DNA of 64,000 bases from Pseudomonas taiwanensis DSM 21245 (GTDB taxonomy: Bacteria > Pseudomonadota > Gammaproteobacteria > Pseudomonadales > Pseudomonadaceae): NCBI RefSeq assembly GCF_000425785.1, contig NZ_KE384453.1:55644-119643 (forward strand), written 5' to 3'. The notes beneath the pieces were generated by a model. The model did not search any database and had not been told where the DNA came from. It saw nothing but the letters and a program-made list of their open reading frames with translations. Positions 45,521 through 53,978 of this stretch are shown in pieces (the stretch's first letter is position 1; every line of letters begins with the position of its first letter). The position numbers were made by a program, and so were the translations under genes.

Positions 45521-46522
45521 ATGTTCGACGACAAGTCCATTTTCATTTCCGGGGGAACCGGTTCGTTCGGGCGTCGCTTCATCGAACGGCTGCTTGAGCG
45601 TTACCGGCCGCGACGCGTCGTGGTGTTCTCCCGGGACGAACTGAAGCAGTACGAGATGCAGCAGCGCTTCAATGCGCCGTGCATGCGTTACTTCCTGGGC
45701 GATGTGCGCGATGCCGAGCGTGTGCGTCAGGCCATGCGCGGCATCGACTATGTCGTTCATGCCGCGGCGCTCAAGCATGTACCTGCTGCCGAGTACAACC
45801 CCACCGAGTGCATCCGTACCAACGTCAATGGTGCCGAGAACATCATCGCCGCCGCGATCGAGAACGGTGTTCAGAAAGTCGTCGCGCTGTCCACCGACAA
45901 GGCCGCTAGCCCTATCAACCTGTATGGCGCGACCAAGCTGCTGTCGGACAAACTGTTCGTGGCCGCCAACAATTTCGCTGGGCAGCAGGACACCCGTTTC
46001 GCGGTGGTTCGCTACGGCAACGTCGCCGGCTCGCGGGGCTCGGTGGTGCCGTTCTTCAAGCGTTTGATCGAGGAGGGCGCCCGCGAGCTGCCGATCACCG
46101 ACCCTCGCATGACGCGTTTCTGGATCACCCTGGACCATGGCGTGCAATTCGTGCTCGACAGCTTTGCCCGCATGCACGGCGGCGAAGTGTTCGTGCCCAA
46201 GATTCCCTCCATTCGCATCGTCGACCTGGCCAGCGGCATGGCCGGGCACCTGCCGCAGAATGTGGTTGGCATCCGTCCGGGCGAGAAGCTGCACGAATTG
46301 ATGATCCCCTTGGACGATGCGCGGATGACCCTCGAATTTGGCGATCATTTCACCATCGTGCCGTCGATTCGCTTCAACCATATGGATGTCGATTTCGCTG
46401 TCGACCGCGTCGGTGAAACCGGTCGCTGGGTTGCCGAAGACTTCGAGTATCGCTCCGACACCAACCCCGCTTTCCTGACCGTGGAGCAACTGACCGACCT
46501 GCATGCCGGGTTGCCAGCATGA
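45521..46522 (+). CDS. pseB: UDP-N-acetylglucosamine 4,6-dehydratase (inverting)
   Basis: 333 residues. The Rossmann start FISGGTGSFGRRFIERLLER and the STDKAASPINLYGATK block, which holds the catalytic Asp-Lys and Tyr, are diagnostic for PseB. It dehydrates UDP-GlcNAc at C4-C6 and inverts C5, giving the L-arabino-4-keto sugar. Opens the pseudaminic acid branch; pseC overlaps by 4 bases. Confidence 0.96.
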   Translation: MFDDKSIFISGGTGSFGRRFIERLLERYRPRRVVVFSRDELKQYEMQQRFNAPCMRYFLGDVRDAERVRQAMRGIDYVVHAAALKHVPAAEYNPTECIRTNVNGAENIIAAAIENGVQKVVALSTDKAASPINLYGATKLLSDKLFVAANNFAGQQDTRFAVVRYGNVAGSRGSVVPFFKRLIEEGARELPITDPRMTRFWITLDHGVQFVLDSFARMHGGEVFVPKIPSIRIVDLASGMAGHLPQNVVGIRPGEKLHELMIPLDDARMTLEFGDHFTIVPSIRFNHMDVDFAVDRVGETGRWVAEDFEYRSDTNPAFLTVEQLTDLHAGLPA

Positions 46523-47700
46523 TTCCCTATGGCCGGCAGAACATCGACCAGGCGGACGTTGCCGCGGTCGTCGAGGTGCTGCAGTCCGACTGGCTGACCC
46601 AAGGCCCGCTGATCGAGCGCTTCGAGCAGGCTATCGCGCAGCGCTGTGCTGCGGGCTACGCGGTGGCGGTGTGCAACGCCACCGCCGGCTTGCACCTGGC
46701 CTGTCTCGCCGCAGGTCTGGGAGACGGTGACTATTTGTGGACCAGCCCCATCAGTTTCGTCGCGTCGGCGAACTGTGGTCGCTATTGCGGGGCCAGCGTC
46801 GACTTCGTCGACATCGACCCGTACACCTGGACGATCGATGCCGGAGCACTGGCGGTCAAGCTCGAGCAGGCTGCCCGGGAACGGCGCTTGCCCAAGGTCG
46901 TGGTCGCGGTGGCGTTCGCCGGGCAAAGCGCCGACATGCGTGCGATCGCGGCGCTGGCCCGGCAGTATGGTTTCACCCTGATCGAGGATGCGGCCCATGC
47001 AATCGGTGCGCGCTATGCGGGGGCGCCGGTTGGCTGCGGCGAATTTGCCGACATGACGGTGTTCAGTTTTCACCCGGTGAAGATCATCACCACGGCCGAA
47101 GGCGGCATGGTCCTTACCAATCGAGCCGACCTGGGCCAGCGCTTGCGCTTGCTGCGCAGCCATGGGATCACCCGTGACGCCAGCCAGATGACCGAGGAGA
47201 GCCACGGCAGTTGGTACTACCAGCAACTGGAGCTGGGGTTCAATTACCGCATTACCGACCTACAAGCCGCTCTGGGGCTTTCCCAGCTGACGCGACTCGA
47301 TGCGTTCCTTGCCCGTCGCCGCGAGCTGGCGTCTCGCTATCAGCGTCTGCTGGCGCACTTGCCGGTGACTGTCCAGGCGCCCCAGGCGGAAGCCGAGTCC
47401 GCCTGGCACCTGTTCGTGATTCGTCTGAAGAGTGATCGTCTGCAGTGTTCGCATCGAGCGGTGTTCGAGGGCATGCGGGCCGCGGGGGTTGGGGTCAACC
47501 TGCATTACATCCCCATTCACTTGCAGCCGTATTACCGCGATTTGGGTTTCAGCCTGGGGGACTTCCCGCAGGCCGAACGCTATTACGCGGAGGCCCTTAG
47601 CCTGCCGATGTACCCGGACCTGACCGACGCTCAGCAGGACCATGTGGTCGACAGCCTGTACAGGCTGCTTGACGCGTCCAGGGCCAATGCGTATGACTGA
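46519..47700 (+). CDS. pseC: UDP-4-amino-4,6-dideoxy-N-acetyl-beta-L-altrosamine transaminase
   Basis: 393-residue PLP aminotransferase of the DegT/DnrJ family. ATAGLHLACLAAGL and TSPISFVASANC bind cofactor phosphate and sugar; FSFHPVKIITTAEGGM contains the PLP Lys. It transaminates the PseB product at C4 with glutamate. pseF begins inside its last codons. Confidence 0.95.
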   Translation: MIPYGRQNIDQADVAAVVEVLQSDWLTQGPLIERFEQAIAQRCAAGYAVAVCNATAGLHLACLAAGLGDGDYLWTSPISFVASANCGRYCGASVDFVDIDPYTWTIDAGALAVKLEQAARERRLPKVVVAVAFAGQSADMRAIAALARQYGFTLIEDAAHAIGARYAGAPVGCGEFADMTVFSFHPVKIITTAEGGMVLTNRADLGQRLRLLRSHGITRDASQMTEESHGSWYYQQLELGFNYRITDLQAALGLSQLTRLDAFLARRRELASRYQRLLAHLPVTVQAPQAEAESAWHLFVIRLKSDRLQCSHRAVFEGMRAAGVGVNLHYIPIHLQPYYRDLGFSLGDFPQAERYYAEALSLPMYPDLTDAQQDHVVDSLYRLLDASRANAYD

Positions 47701-48418
47701 GCGTCCGCAAGGTAATGTCGCGATCATTCCCGCTCGCGGTGGCAGCAAGCGGATCCCGCGCAAGAACCTCAAGACCTTCGCCGGGTTGCCGATCATTGCC
47801 CACTCGATCCGGGCAGCACTGTCCAGTGGCCTGTTCGAACAAGTAGTGGTCAGTACCGACGATCCGGAAATCGAAGCGGTGGCACGGGAATTTGGCGCAC
47901 AGGTGCCGTTTCGGCGGCCGGCTTCCCTGGCCGACGACCATGCGACTACCCATGCCGTGGTCAGCCATGCCCTACAGACCCTGGCAAGCCAGGGGCACGT
48001 CCTGACCCATGCGTGTTGCATCTACGCCACCGCACCTTTCGTGCAGCAGCGCTACCTGCAAGAGGGGCTGGCATTGCTGCGGCAGCACCCCGAGCGCTCC
48101 TTCGCCTTTTCAGTATGCAATTTCGGCTTTCCCGTCCAACGGGCGCTGACCCTGGACGATCAGGGGGCGCTGGTGCCGTTGTACCCGCAGTTCCGTGAAA
48201 CCCGATCGCAGGACCTGACGCCGGCTTACCAGGATGCCGGACAGTTCTACTGGGGGCGTGTGGATGCCTGGTTGCGGCACGAGGTGCTGTATTCCGAGCG
48301 CAGCTTGCCGGTGATCATTCCGCGGCATCTGGTTCAAGACATCGATACCGAGGATGACTGGCTGCGCGCGCAATACCTCTATGCGGCGCTGAAGGCCGGC
48401 GGGGAGCTGGCCCCATGA
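47693..48418 (+). CDS. pseF: Pseudaminic acid cytidylyltransferase (CMP-Pse synthetase)
   Basis: 241 residues of the CMP-sialate synthetase family. AIIPARGGSKRIPRKN is the nucleotide-binding motif and FSVCNFGFPVQRAL the substrate region, the version typical of PseF rather than NeuA. It activates pseudaminic acid as CMP-Pse. ATG 47693 overlaps the pseC end; ATG 47687 is also in frame. Confidence 0.93.
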   Translation: MTERPQGNVAIIPARGGSKRIPRKNLKTFAGLPIIAHSIRAALSSGLFEQVVVSTDDPEIEAVAREFGAQVPFRRPASLADDHATTHAVVSHALQTLASQGHVLTHACCIYATAPFVQQRYLQEGLALLRQHPERSFAFSVCNFGFPVQRALTLDDQGALVPLYPQFRETRSQDLTPAYQDAGQFYWGRVDAWLRHEVLYSERSLPVIIPRHLVQDIDTEDDWLRAQYLYAALKAGGELAP

Positions 48419-49890
48419 GGGTGCTGGTGAGGGCGGACGCCTCCTCGACGATGGGTGTCGGTCACATAGCACGTTGCCTGACCTTGGCCAACGCCCTGCG
48501 TGAGCGGGGAGCGCAGGTCAGTTTTGCCTGCTGCCTGCTCGACGGTCATCGGCGGGAGGCCATTGAACAGGAAGGCTTCGAGGTCTTTGCCTGGGAGCAG
48601 CCTCCGCAACAGCCTGGCGTCGAGCCTTGGGCCGCGGATATCGCCGCGCTGCGCGAGGTGTTGCCGGAGCGCGCTGGATTCGATTGGGTGGTTGTCGACC
48701 ACTATGCCCTGGATGCGCGCTGGGAGCAGGCTGCCCGGGTAGTGGCCCAGCGCGTCGCGGTGATCGACGACCTGGCCGACCGCGCCCACGTGGCCGACCT
48801 GCTGCTGGATCAGAATTTCAACGCTAGCGAGGCGCTTTACGCTCCCTTGTTGACACCGACCTGCCGACGTTTGCTGGGGCCACGGTACGCACTGGTACGG
48901 CCAGCCTTGCAGCAGCCGGCGATTACGATCGCGCCCCAGGCCCGGCGAGTGTTGGTCAGCTTCGGCGGATTCGATGTGGCGGGTATGCTGCCCAAGACCT
49001 TGCAGGCGCTGTCCTGCATCGAAGACGTGCAAGTGACGTGTATCGCCGGGCTCGGGCACCCGCAGCGCGGGATGCTTGCCCAGCTGTGCAGCATGCGCCC
49101 CGGTTGGGAGCTGCACGCCTACGTCGACGATCTGCCGGCGCGGATGGCCGCGTCGGACGTATTCATCGGCGCCGGTGGTGGTACGACCTGGGAGCGCGCC
49201 GCGTTGGGCTTGCCGAGCCTGTGCGTGAGCGTGGCGGACAATCAGCGAGCCAATGCACAGGCGATGGCTCGGGCGGGCATGCACTTGTATCTGGGCGACG
49301 CCGCGCACGTCGATGTGCCGGCGCTGCGTCAAGCGATTGGCTTACTGCTGGATAATCAGGCCCTGCGCCAGAGCTTCGCTGAACGCAGTCGCGCATTGGT
49401 CGATGGGCGGGGGGCGCAGCGAATGGCTGTGGCCTTGCTGGGTGAGGGGCTGGTGTTGCGTCAGGGCCGGATCGAAGATGCTCGGGTGTTGTTCGACGGG
49501 CGCAACGCCCCCGAGGTGCGGCGCCGTTCGCAGCAGGGACAGGCATTGGACTGGCCAGGTCATCAGGCCTGGCTGGCCGCGACGCTGGCCGATCCGCAAC
49601 GCCTGCTGTTGATCGCAGAGGCAGCCGACGGGCCAGTGGGAAGTGTGCGCTACGACCGCTTGCCGGGGCGACGCGCACGGGTATCGCTGTACCTGTTCGC
49701 AGGGCGTTTCGGCCTGGGCTGGGGCAGGGCGCTGCTCGCCCGTGGCGAGGCTTTCGTGCGTGAACGGTGGCCAGACTTGAAGGCGATAGACGCTCAGGTG
49801 TTGCCCGACAATCAGGCGTCATTGCAATTATTCATCGATGCTGGCTACGTGCAGTCTCCCTGCGCGTTCGAGCGGGTTTTCCAGGAGTAA
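48415..49890 (+). CDS. pseG: PseG hydrolase fused to a GNAT acetyltransferase domain (PseG-PseH)
   Basis: 491 residues, much longer than single-domain PseG (about 270-350). Residues 1-335 form the GT-B-like UDP-sugar hydrolase: VRADASSTMGVGHIARCLTL at the N-terminus and VFIGAGGGTTWERAALGLPS are PseG signatures. Residues about 340-491 form a GNAT domain with GSVRYDRLPGRRARVSLYLF and an acetyl-CoA loop around GLGWGRALL. PseH, the GNAT that acetylates the 4-amino sugar before PseG, has no separate gene here, so the fusion probably supplies both steps. Confidence 0.9.
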   Translation: MRVLVRADASSTMGVGHIARCLTLANALRERGAQVSFACCLLDGHRREAIEQEGFEVFAWEQPPQQPGVEPWAADIAALREVLPERAGFDWVVVDHYALDARWEQAARVVAQRVAVIDDLADRAHVADLLLDQNFNASEALYAPLLTPTCRRLLGPRYALVRPALQQPAITIAPQARRVLVSFGGFDVAGMLPKTLQALSCIEDVQVTCIAGLGHPQRGMLAQLCSMRPGWELHAYVDDLPARMAASDVFIGAGGGTTWERAALGLPSLCVSVADNQRANAQAMARAGMHLYLGDAAHVDVPALRQAIGLLLDNQALRQSFAERSRALVDGRGAQRMAVALLGEGLVLRQGRIEDARVLFDGRNAPEVRRRSQQGQALDWPGHQAWLAATLADPQRLLLIAEAADGPVGSVRYDRLPGRRARVSLYLFAGRFGLGWGRALLARGEAFVRERWPDLKAIDAQVLPDNQASLQLFIDAGYVQSPCAFERVFQE

Positions 49891-49893
49891 GCC

Positions 49894-50946
49894 ATGAACA
49901 GTTTCACTATCGGGCACCGTTGTGTCGGTCTGGACCAGCCGCCGCTGGTGATCGCGGAAATGAGCGGCAATCACAATCAGTCGCTGGCGCGCGCGCTGGA
50001 GATCGTCGAGGCGGCGGCGGCGGCGGGTGCCCATGCGCTGAAACTGCAGACCTACACTGCCGACACCATGACCCTGGACCTGGCCCATGGCGAGTTCTTC
50101 ATCGCCGACCCGAACAGCCTGTGGGATGGCTCTTCGCTCTATGCGCTGTACGAAAAGGCCCATACCCCCTGGGAGTGGCACCGGCCGATCTTCGAGCGCG
50201 CTCGTGAACTGGGATTGCTGGTCTTCTCCACGCCGTTCGACGAAACCTCGGTGGATTTTCTGGAAGGCCTCGAGGTGCCGGCCTACAAGATCGCCAGCTT
50301 CGAGAACACTGACCTGCCGCTGATCCGCAAGGTGGCGGCCACCGGCAAACCGATGATCATCTCCACAGGCATGGCCAGCCTGGCGGAGCTCGAGCGCACC
50401 GTGCAGGTGGCGCGAGAGGCGGGCTGCCGTGACCTGGTATTGCTCAAATGCACCAGTACCTATCCGGCTAGCCCGCAGAACAGCAACGTGCTGACCATCC
50501 CACACATGCGCGAGCTGTTCGGCTGCCAGGTTGGTTTGTCGGACCACTCCATGGGCGTCGGCGTGGCGGTGGCGGCGGTGGCGCTGGGGGCTACGGTGGT
50601 GGAGAAGCACTTTACCCTCGACCGTGCCGACGGCGGTGTGGACGCGGCGTTTTCCCTGGAGCCTCGGGAAATGGCGGCGCTGGTGCTGGAAACCGAACGT
50701 GCCTGGCAGTCGCTTGGGCGGGTGCACTATGGCGCGACAGCGGCCGAGGAAGCTTCGCGGCGATTCCGGCGTTCGCTGTACGTGGTGCGCGACATGGCCG
50801 CTGGCGAGGTGTTCGATCGCAGCAATGTCCGGGCCATCCGTCCGGGTCTCGGGCTGGCGCCTGGCCATCTCGATGCGGTGCTCGGGCGCAAGGCCCGGCA
50901 ACCCCTCAAGCGGGGCACCGCGCTGGACTGGTCGCTGCTCGACTGA
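49894..50946 (+). CDS. pseI: Pseudaminic acid synthase
   Basis: 350 residues of the NeuB family. TIM-barrel part with VIAEMSGNHNQSL, ALKLQTYTADTMTLD and KIASFENTDL, then a C-terminal antifreeze-like SAF domain (about 285-350) with RRSLYVVRDMAAGEVF. The NeuB relatives condense the PseG product with phosphoenolpyruvate. VGLSDHSMGVGVAV is characteristic. Three bases after the PseG-GNAT gene. Confidence 0.95.
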   Translation: MNSFTIGHRCVGLDQPPLVIAEMSGNHNQSLARALEIVEAAAAAGAHALKLQTYTADTMTLDLAHGEFFIADPNSLWDGSSLYALYEKAHTPWEWHRPIFERARELGLLVFSTPFDETSVDFLEGLEVPAYKIASFENTDLPLIRKVAATGKPMIISTGMASLAELERTVQVAREAGCRDLVLLKCTSTYPASPQNSNVLTIPHMRELFGCQVGLSDHSMGVGVAVAAVALGATVVEKHFTLDRADGGVDAAFSLEPREMAALVLETERAWQSLGRVHYGATAAEEASRRFRRSLYVVRDMAAGEVFDRSNVRAIRPGLGLAPGHLDAVLGRKARQPLKRGTALDWSLLD

Positions 50947-51221
50947 GGTCCGCCCTCACTGCGACTGGTTTGCCTTGCACCGGACGCGCCTCACCTCATC
51001 GTCGAGGTGACGAGTCCTGGCAAAATATGCGATTGTCTTGAAATATTCGTGACCTATCGGTCAGAGCGGGCATCTCTCTCTGTAACCGTTAATGGGCCAG
51101 GCCTGCATTTGTTGCACGCCTGCCCCGCCTGCCGCCCAGTCCACCGGGTGGTGGATCCCGTTTTCAGGCGCCGTTCGAGTCATGCGGACGGTGGTATTGA
51201 GCTGTTATTTATTGGGAAGCC

Positions 51222-52169
51222 ATGATGATCGGCATTAAAAGCATCGCGAGCTATGTGCCCGCTGCCGGCCTGGACAACTATGTACAAGGCGCTAAATTCG
51301 GCAAGGACGAAGCGTTCATGTTCGGCAAGATCGGCGCGAGCTTCCTGCCCCGCAAGGACGATGAACAGGAAACCTCCGATCTGTGCGTCGAAGCGGTCAA
51401 CAACCTGTTCGCCGCCAATCCGCAACTCAAGCGCGAGTCGATCGACGCGCTGATCGTCGTCACCCAGAACGGTGACGAGGAAGGCCTGCCCCACACGGCG
51501 GCCATCGTCCAGCACAAGCTCGGCTTGCCGACCCATGTCGCGGCCTTCGACATCTCCCTGGGCTGCTCGGGCTACGTCTATGGCATCTATGCGCTCAAAG
51601 GCTTCATGGAGGCCGCAGGCCTGAAGAACGGCCTGTTGGTGACCGCCGACCCGTACTCGAAGATCGTCAACCCGGAAGATCGCAACACCACCATGCTGTT
51701 CGGCGATGCCGCCACCGCTACCTGGATGGGCGAGAGCGCCACCTGGCAGCTGGGCAAGGCGAAGTTCGGCACCGACGGTGGCGGCGCGCCGCACCTGAAG
51801 GTCACCGATGGCGAGTTCTACATGAATGGTCGTCAGGTCTTCAACTTCGCTTTGATCAAGGTGCCGGCGCACCTGCATGAACTGCTGGGCGAGTCAGGTC
51901 TGGAGAACAGCGACATCGACGCTTTCTGCATTCACCAGGGCAGCGCTGCGATCGTCGATGCCGTGGCGCGACGCTTCGAGGAAGATCCCGAGAAGTCCCA
52001 AGCCGACAAGTTCATCAAGGACATGCTCGAGACCGGCAACACCGTGTCCTCGAGCGTTCCGCTGCTGTTGCAGAAGCACATGTTCGACAGCACCTGGAAG
52101 CGCGTTGCCATCAGCGGCTTCGGCGTCGGCCTGTCGTGGGGTTCGGCGATTCTCTACAAGGCTGAATAA
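51222..52169 (+). CDS. KAS III-like 3-oxoacyl-ACP synthase of the glycosylation island
   Basis: 315 residues of the FabH fold. The active-site Cys115 (DISLGCSGYVYG), His238 (CIHQGS) and Asn273 (TGNTVSSSVP) complete the KAS III triad. It is not the housekeeping FabH by context: it lies between pseI and maf, where P. syringae and other pseudomonads also carry a KAS III-like gene in their flagellin glycosylation region. It may supply a short acyl chain, such as hydroxybutyryl, for an amino-sugar. That role is inference. ATG 51222 and 51225 are tandem; GGGAAG precedes. Confidence 0.82.
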   Translation: MMIGIKSIASYVPAAGLDNYVQGAKFGKDEAFMFGKIGASFLPRKDDEQETSDLCVEAVNNLFAANPQLKRESIDALIVVTQNGDEEGLPHTAAIVQHKLGLPTHVAAFDISLGCSGYVYGIYALKGFMEAAGLKNGLLVTADPYSKIVNPEDRNTTMLFGDAATATWMGESATWQLGKAKFGTDGGGAPHLKVTDGEFYMNGRQVFNFALIKVPAHLHELLGESGLENSDIDAFCIHQGSAAIVDAVARRFEEDPEKSQADKFIKDMLETGNTVSSSVPLLLQKHMFDSTWKRVAISGFGVGLSWGSAILYKAE

Positions 52170-52222
52170 GCGCTGCCAGTAGGTTACTCTTCGGCGTTTC
52201 GCAGGTAAGGGAAGCTCAACCC

Positions 52223-53515
52223 ATGAGCGAGTTTTTCCAGCGTAATGCTGAAGTGCTGCAGGCCCGCTGGCCAGCGCTGTTCGAGCGCTTGCAAGGCGAG
52301 GCGGACGGCGCGCTCGAAGTCGAACTGGTGGAGGGCCTGGGCTCGACCTTGAGCGTGTCCGGCGTTCAGCTCACCAGTCGGCACGACCGGCTCGCCGAAG
52401 CACGTCTGCAGGCGGCGAGCTTGCCGGTCGACAGTGCCATCCTCCATCTCTACGGTACCGGTCTGGGTGACCTGCAGCGCGTGCTGCTGGAGCGGCCGGA
52501 GCTGGTCCGGCTGCAGGTGTACCTGCTCAATGGCGCCTTGTTCAAGCTGGTGCTGCAACTGCTCGATCAGTCCGACTGGCTGGCAGACCCTCGGGTCGAA
52601 CTGGCTTACGCCGGTGACAGTGCGGAAATTGCCCTGCCATTCTTCGCTTTGCCATCCGAGCGTGTGCTGGCCGATGACTTCAACGCGAAGATTCGCGACC
52701 GGCTGATCAGTGAGGCGCACCTGGCGGACAACAATCGCGCCTTCGATGCGGCTGACCCGCGCTTGCAGAAGCTGCTCGAAGACAGTTTGCCGTTGCTGCG
52801 TCAGGACCCTGATGTGGCCGACCTGTTCGGCACCCAGGCCGGACGAGACTGCTATGTGATCGCCACTGGGCCGTCCCTGGCTGGGCACCTGCCAGCCCTG
52901 GCGCGGGTGCGTGCCCAGGCTGAGCGGCCACTGTTCATCTGTGTCGACACTGCCTACCTGCCGCTGCTGCGGGCCGGCATCCAGCCTGACATCGTGGTCA
53001 GTGTCGATCACAAGATCCGCTTGCACCACTTGCCGCCGGACGACTCGGCGACAACCGCACTGGTGTACATGCCGATGCTGGACGTCGAGTTGCTGGGCAA
53101 CTGGCGCGGGCCGCGCTACGCCGGCTATTCCGCCAGCGCGCTGTATGCCCAGGTGCGACAAGAGATACCGCGCGCCGAGTTGTTCGTCGGCGGCAGCGTG
53201 ATTCACCCGGCAACGGACCTGGCGGTGAAAATGGGGGCGGCGTGCATTACTTTGTTCGGCGCCGATTTCGCCTTCCCGGGTAACCGCACCCATACCGGCT
53301 GGGACGACGGCGTGCTCGGTCCGTCTCTTGCGGCTGCGCAGCATTGGGTGCTCGATGGCCATGGTCAGCGGGTACGCACCCAGCTGAACTTCCGTGGCTA
53401 CCTGATCGAGCTGGAGCGATTCATCGCGCGCCATCCTCAGGTTCGGTTCCACAATACCAGCCGGGCCGGCGCGCACATCGCCGGCACCACCTTCGATCCG
53501 GAGTTCTGTCCATGA
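52223..53515 (+). CDS. Maf-family (DUF115) flagellin glycosyltransferase
   Basis: 430 residues. The central DUF115/MAF_flag10 domain (about 205-370) begins DCYVIATGPSLAGHLPALA and contains FICVDTAYLPLLRAGIQPDI, VSVDHKIRLHHLP, and LFGADFAFPGNRTHTGWD, which are characteristic of Maf. Maf proteins attach pseudaminic or related nonulosonic acids to flagellin in Campylobacter, Helicobacter and Aeromonas. Presence beside a complete Pse route fits that role. Overlaps the next small gene by 4 bases. Confidence 0.9.
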   Translation: MSEFFQRNAEVLQARWPALFERLQGEADGALEVELVEGLGSTLSVSGVQLTSRHDRLAEARLQAASLPVDSAILHLYGTGLGDLQRVLLERPELVRLQVYLLNGALFKLVLQLLDQSDWLADPRVELAYAGDSAEIALPFFALPSERVLADDFNAKIRDRLISEAHLADNNRAFDAADPRLQKLLEDSLPLLRQDPDVADLFGTQAGRDCYVIATGPSLAGHLPALARVRAQAERPLFICVDTAYLPLLRAGIQPDIVVSVDHKIRLHHLPPDDSATTALVYMPMLDVELLGNWRGPRYAGYSASALYAQVRQEIPRAELFVGGSVIHPATDLAVKMGAACITLFGADFAFPGNRTHTGWDDGVLGPSLAAAQHWVLDGHGQRVRTQLNFRGYLIELERFIARHPQVRFHNTSRAGAHIAGTTFDPEFCP

Positions 53516-53760
53516 CTGCTGCCAATCAGGTGGGGGCGGCCCGTGAGTGTGCCGCGTTGTTGCGTCTCGGGCGGGATGTGGAGGGGGCGGTGCGCATGGT
53601 TGAGTTGTTCGATGCAGTGCTGGCGCAGGTCGACGCTGGGGCGGGGGCGGTGGTTCTGCAGGCCATGCTCGATGCGCAGCAGCGCCAGGACTGGTTGGCG
53701 CTGGCTGATTACCTCGAATACGAGCTGGTGCACCTGATCGAGCAGGGCGCCTCGCGCTGA
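53512..53760 (+). CDS. Small unassigned protein coupled to maf
   Basis: 82 residues: MTAANQVGAARECAALLRLG, a helical stretch, then LADYLEYELVHLIEQG at the C-terminus. No Cys-rich, signal or membrane segments. The ATGA overlap with the Maf stop indicates translational coupling. A soluble helical hairpin of this size next to Maf could be an export or specificity partner, resembling the FliS/FliT scale of chaperones, but no family is recognised. Confidence 0.65.
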   Translation: MTAANQVGAARECAALLRLGRDVEGAVRMVELFDAVLAQVDAGAGAVVLQAMLDAQQRQDWLALADYLEYELVHLIEQGASR

Positions 53761-53762
53761 AA

Positions 53763-53778
53763 TGTGACGTAGTTCACA
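53763..53778. promoter_or_regulatory. Perfect CRP/Vfr-type palindrome before fliC
   Basis: TGTGA-CGTAGT-TCACA has both half-sites intact with the exact 6-base spacer. It lies about 95-109 bases upstream of the fliC sigma-28 motif, just past the small gene after maf. Confidence 0.65.
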
Positions 53779-53871
53779 GGGGGGCTGGTGAGCGGGATGC
53801 CGGAGTGCGGGGCTGAAGGGCCCGATTTGCAAGGGGTGGCGCGGTGATGGCATTTTTTTTTGGAAAACCGC

Positions 53872-53898
53872 TAAAGCAACTTGCAAACCCGACGATAA
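53872..53898 (+). promoter_or_regulatory. Sigma-28 (FliA) promoter of fliC
   Basis: TAAA, 15 bases, GACGATAA. One base differs from the GCCGATAA consensus. It ends 80 bases before the fliC ATG, which has GAGGA at 53969-53973. Confidence 0.9.
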
Positions 53899-53978
53899 CC
53901 ATTACGAAGGTTCTCTAGGCCACACCCGGCGGATGCCAGGGCCGGAAGCCGTAGTATCCATCCAACGAGGAATTCGTC

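Noticed and set aside
50968..50984. Sigma-54 promoter before the KAS III-like gene
   Set aside because: TGGTTT...TTGCA has only 8 bases between GG and GC, where 10 are required.
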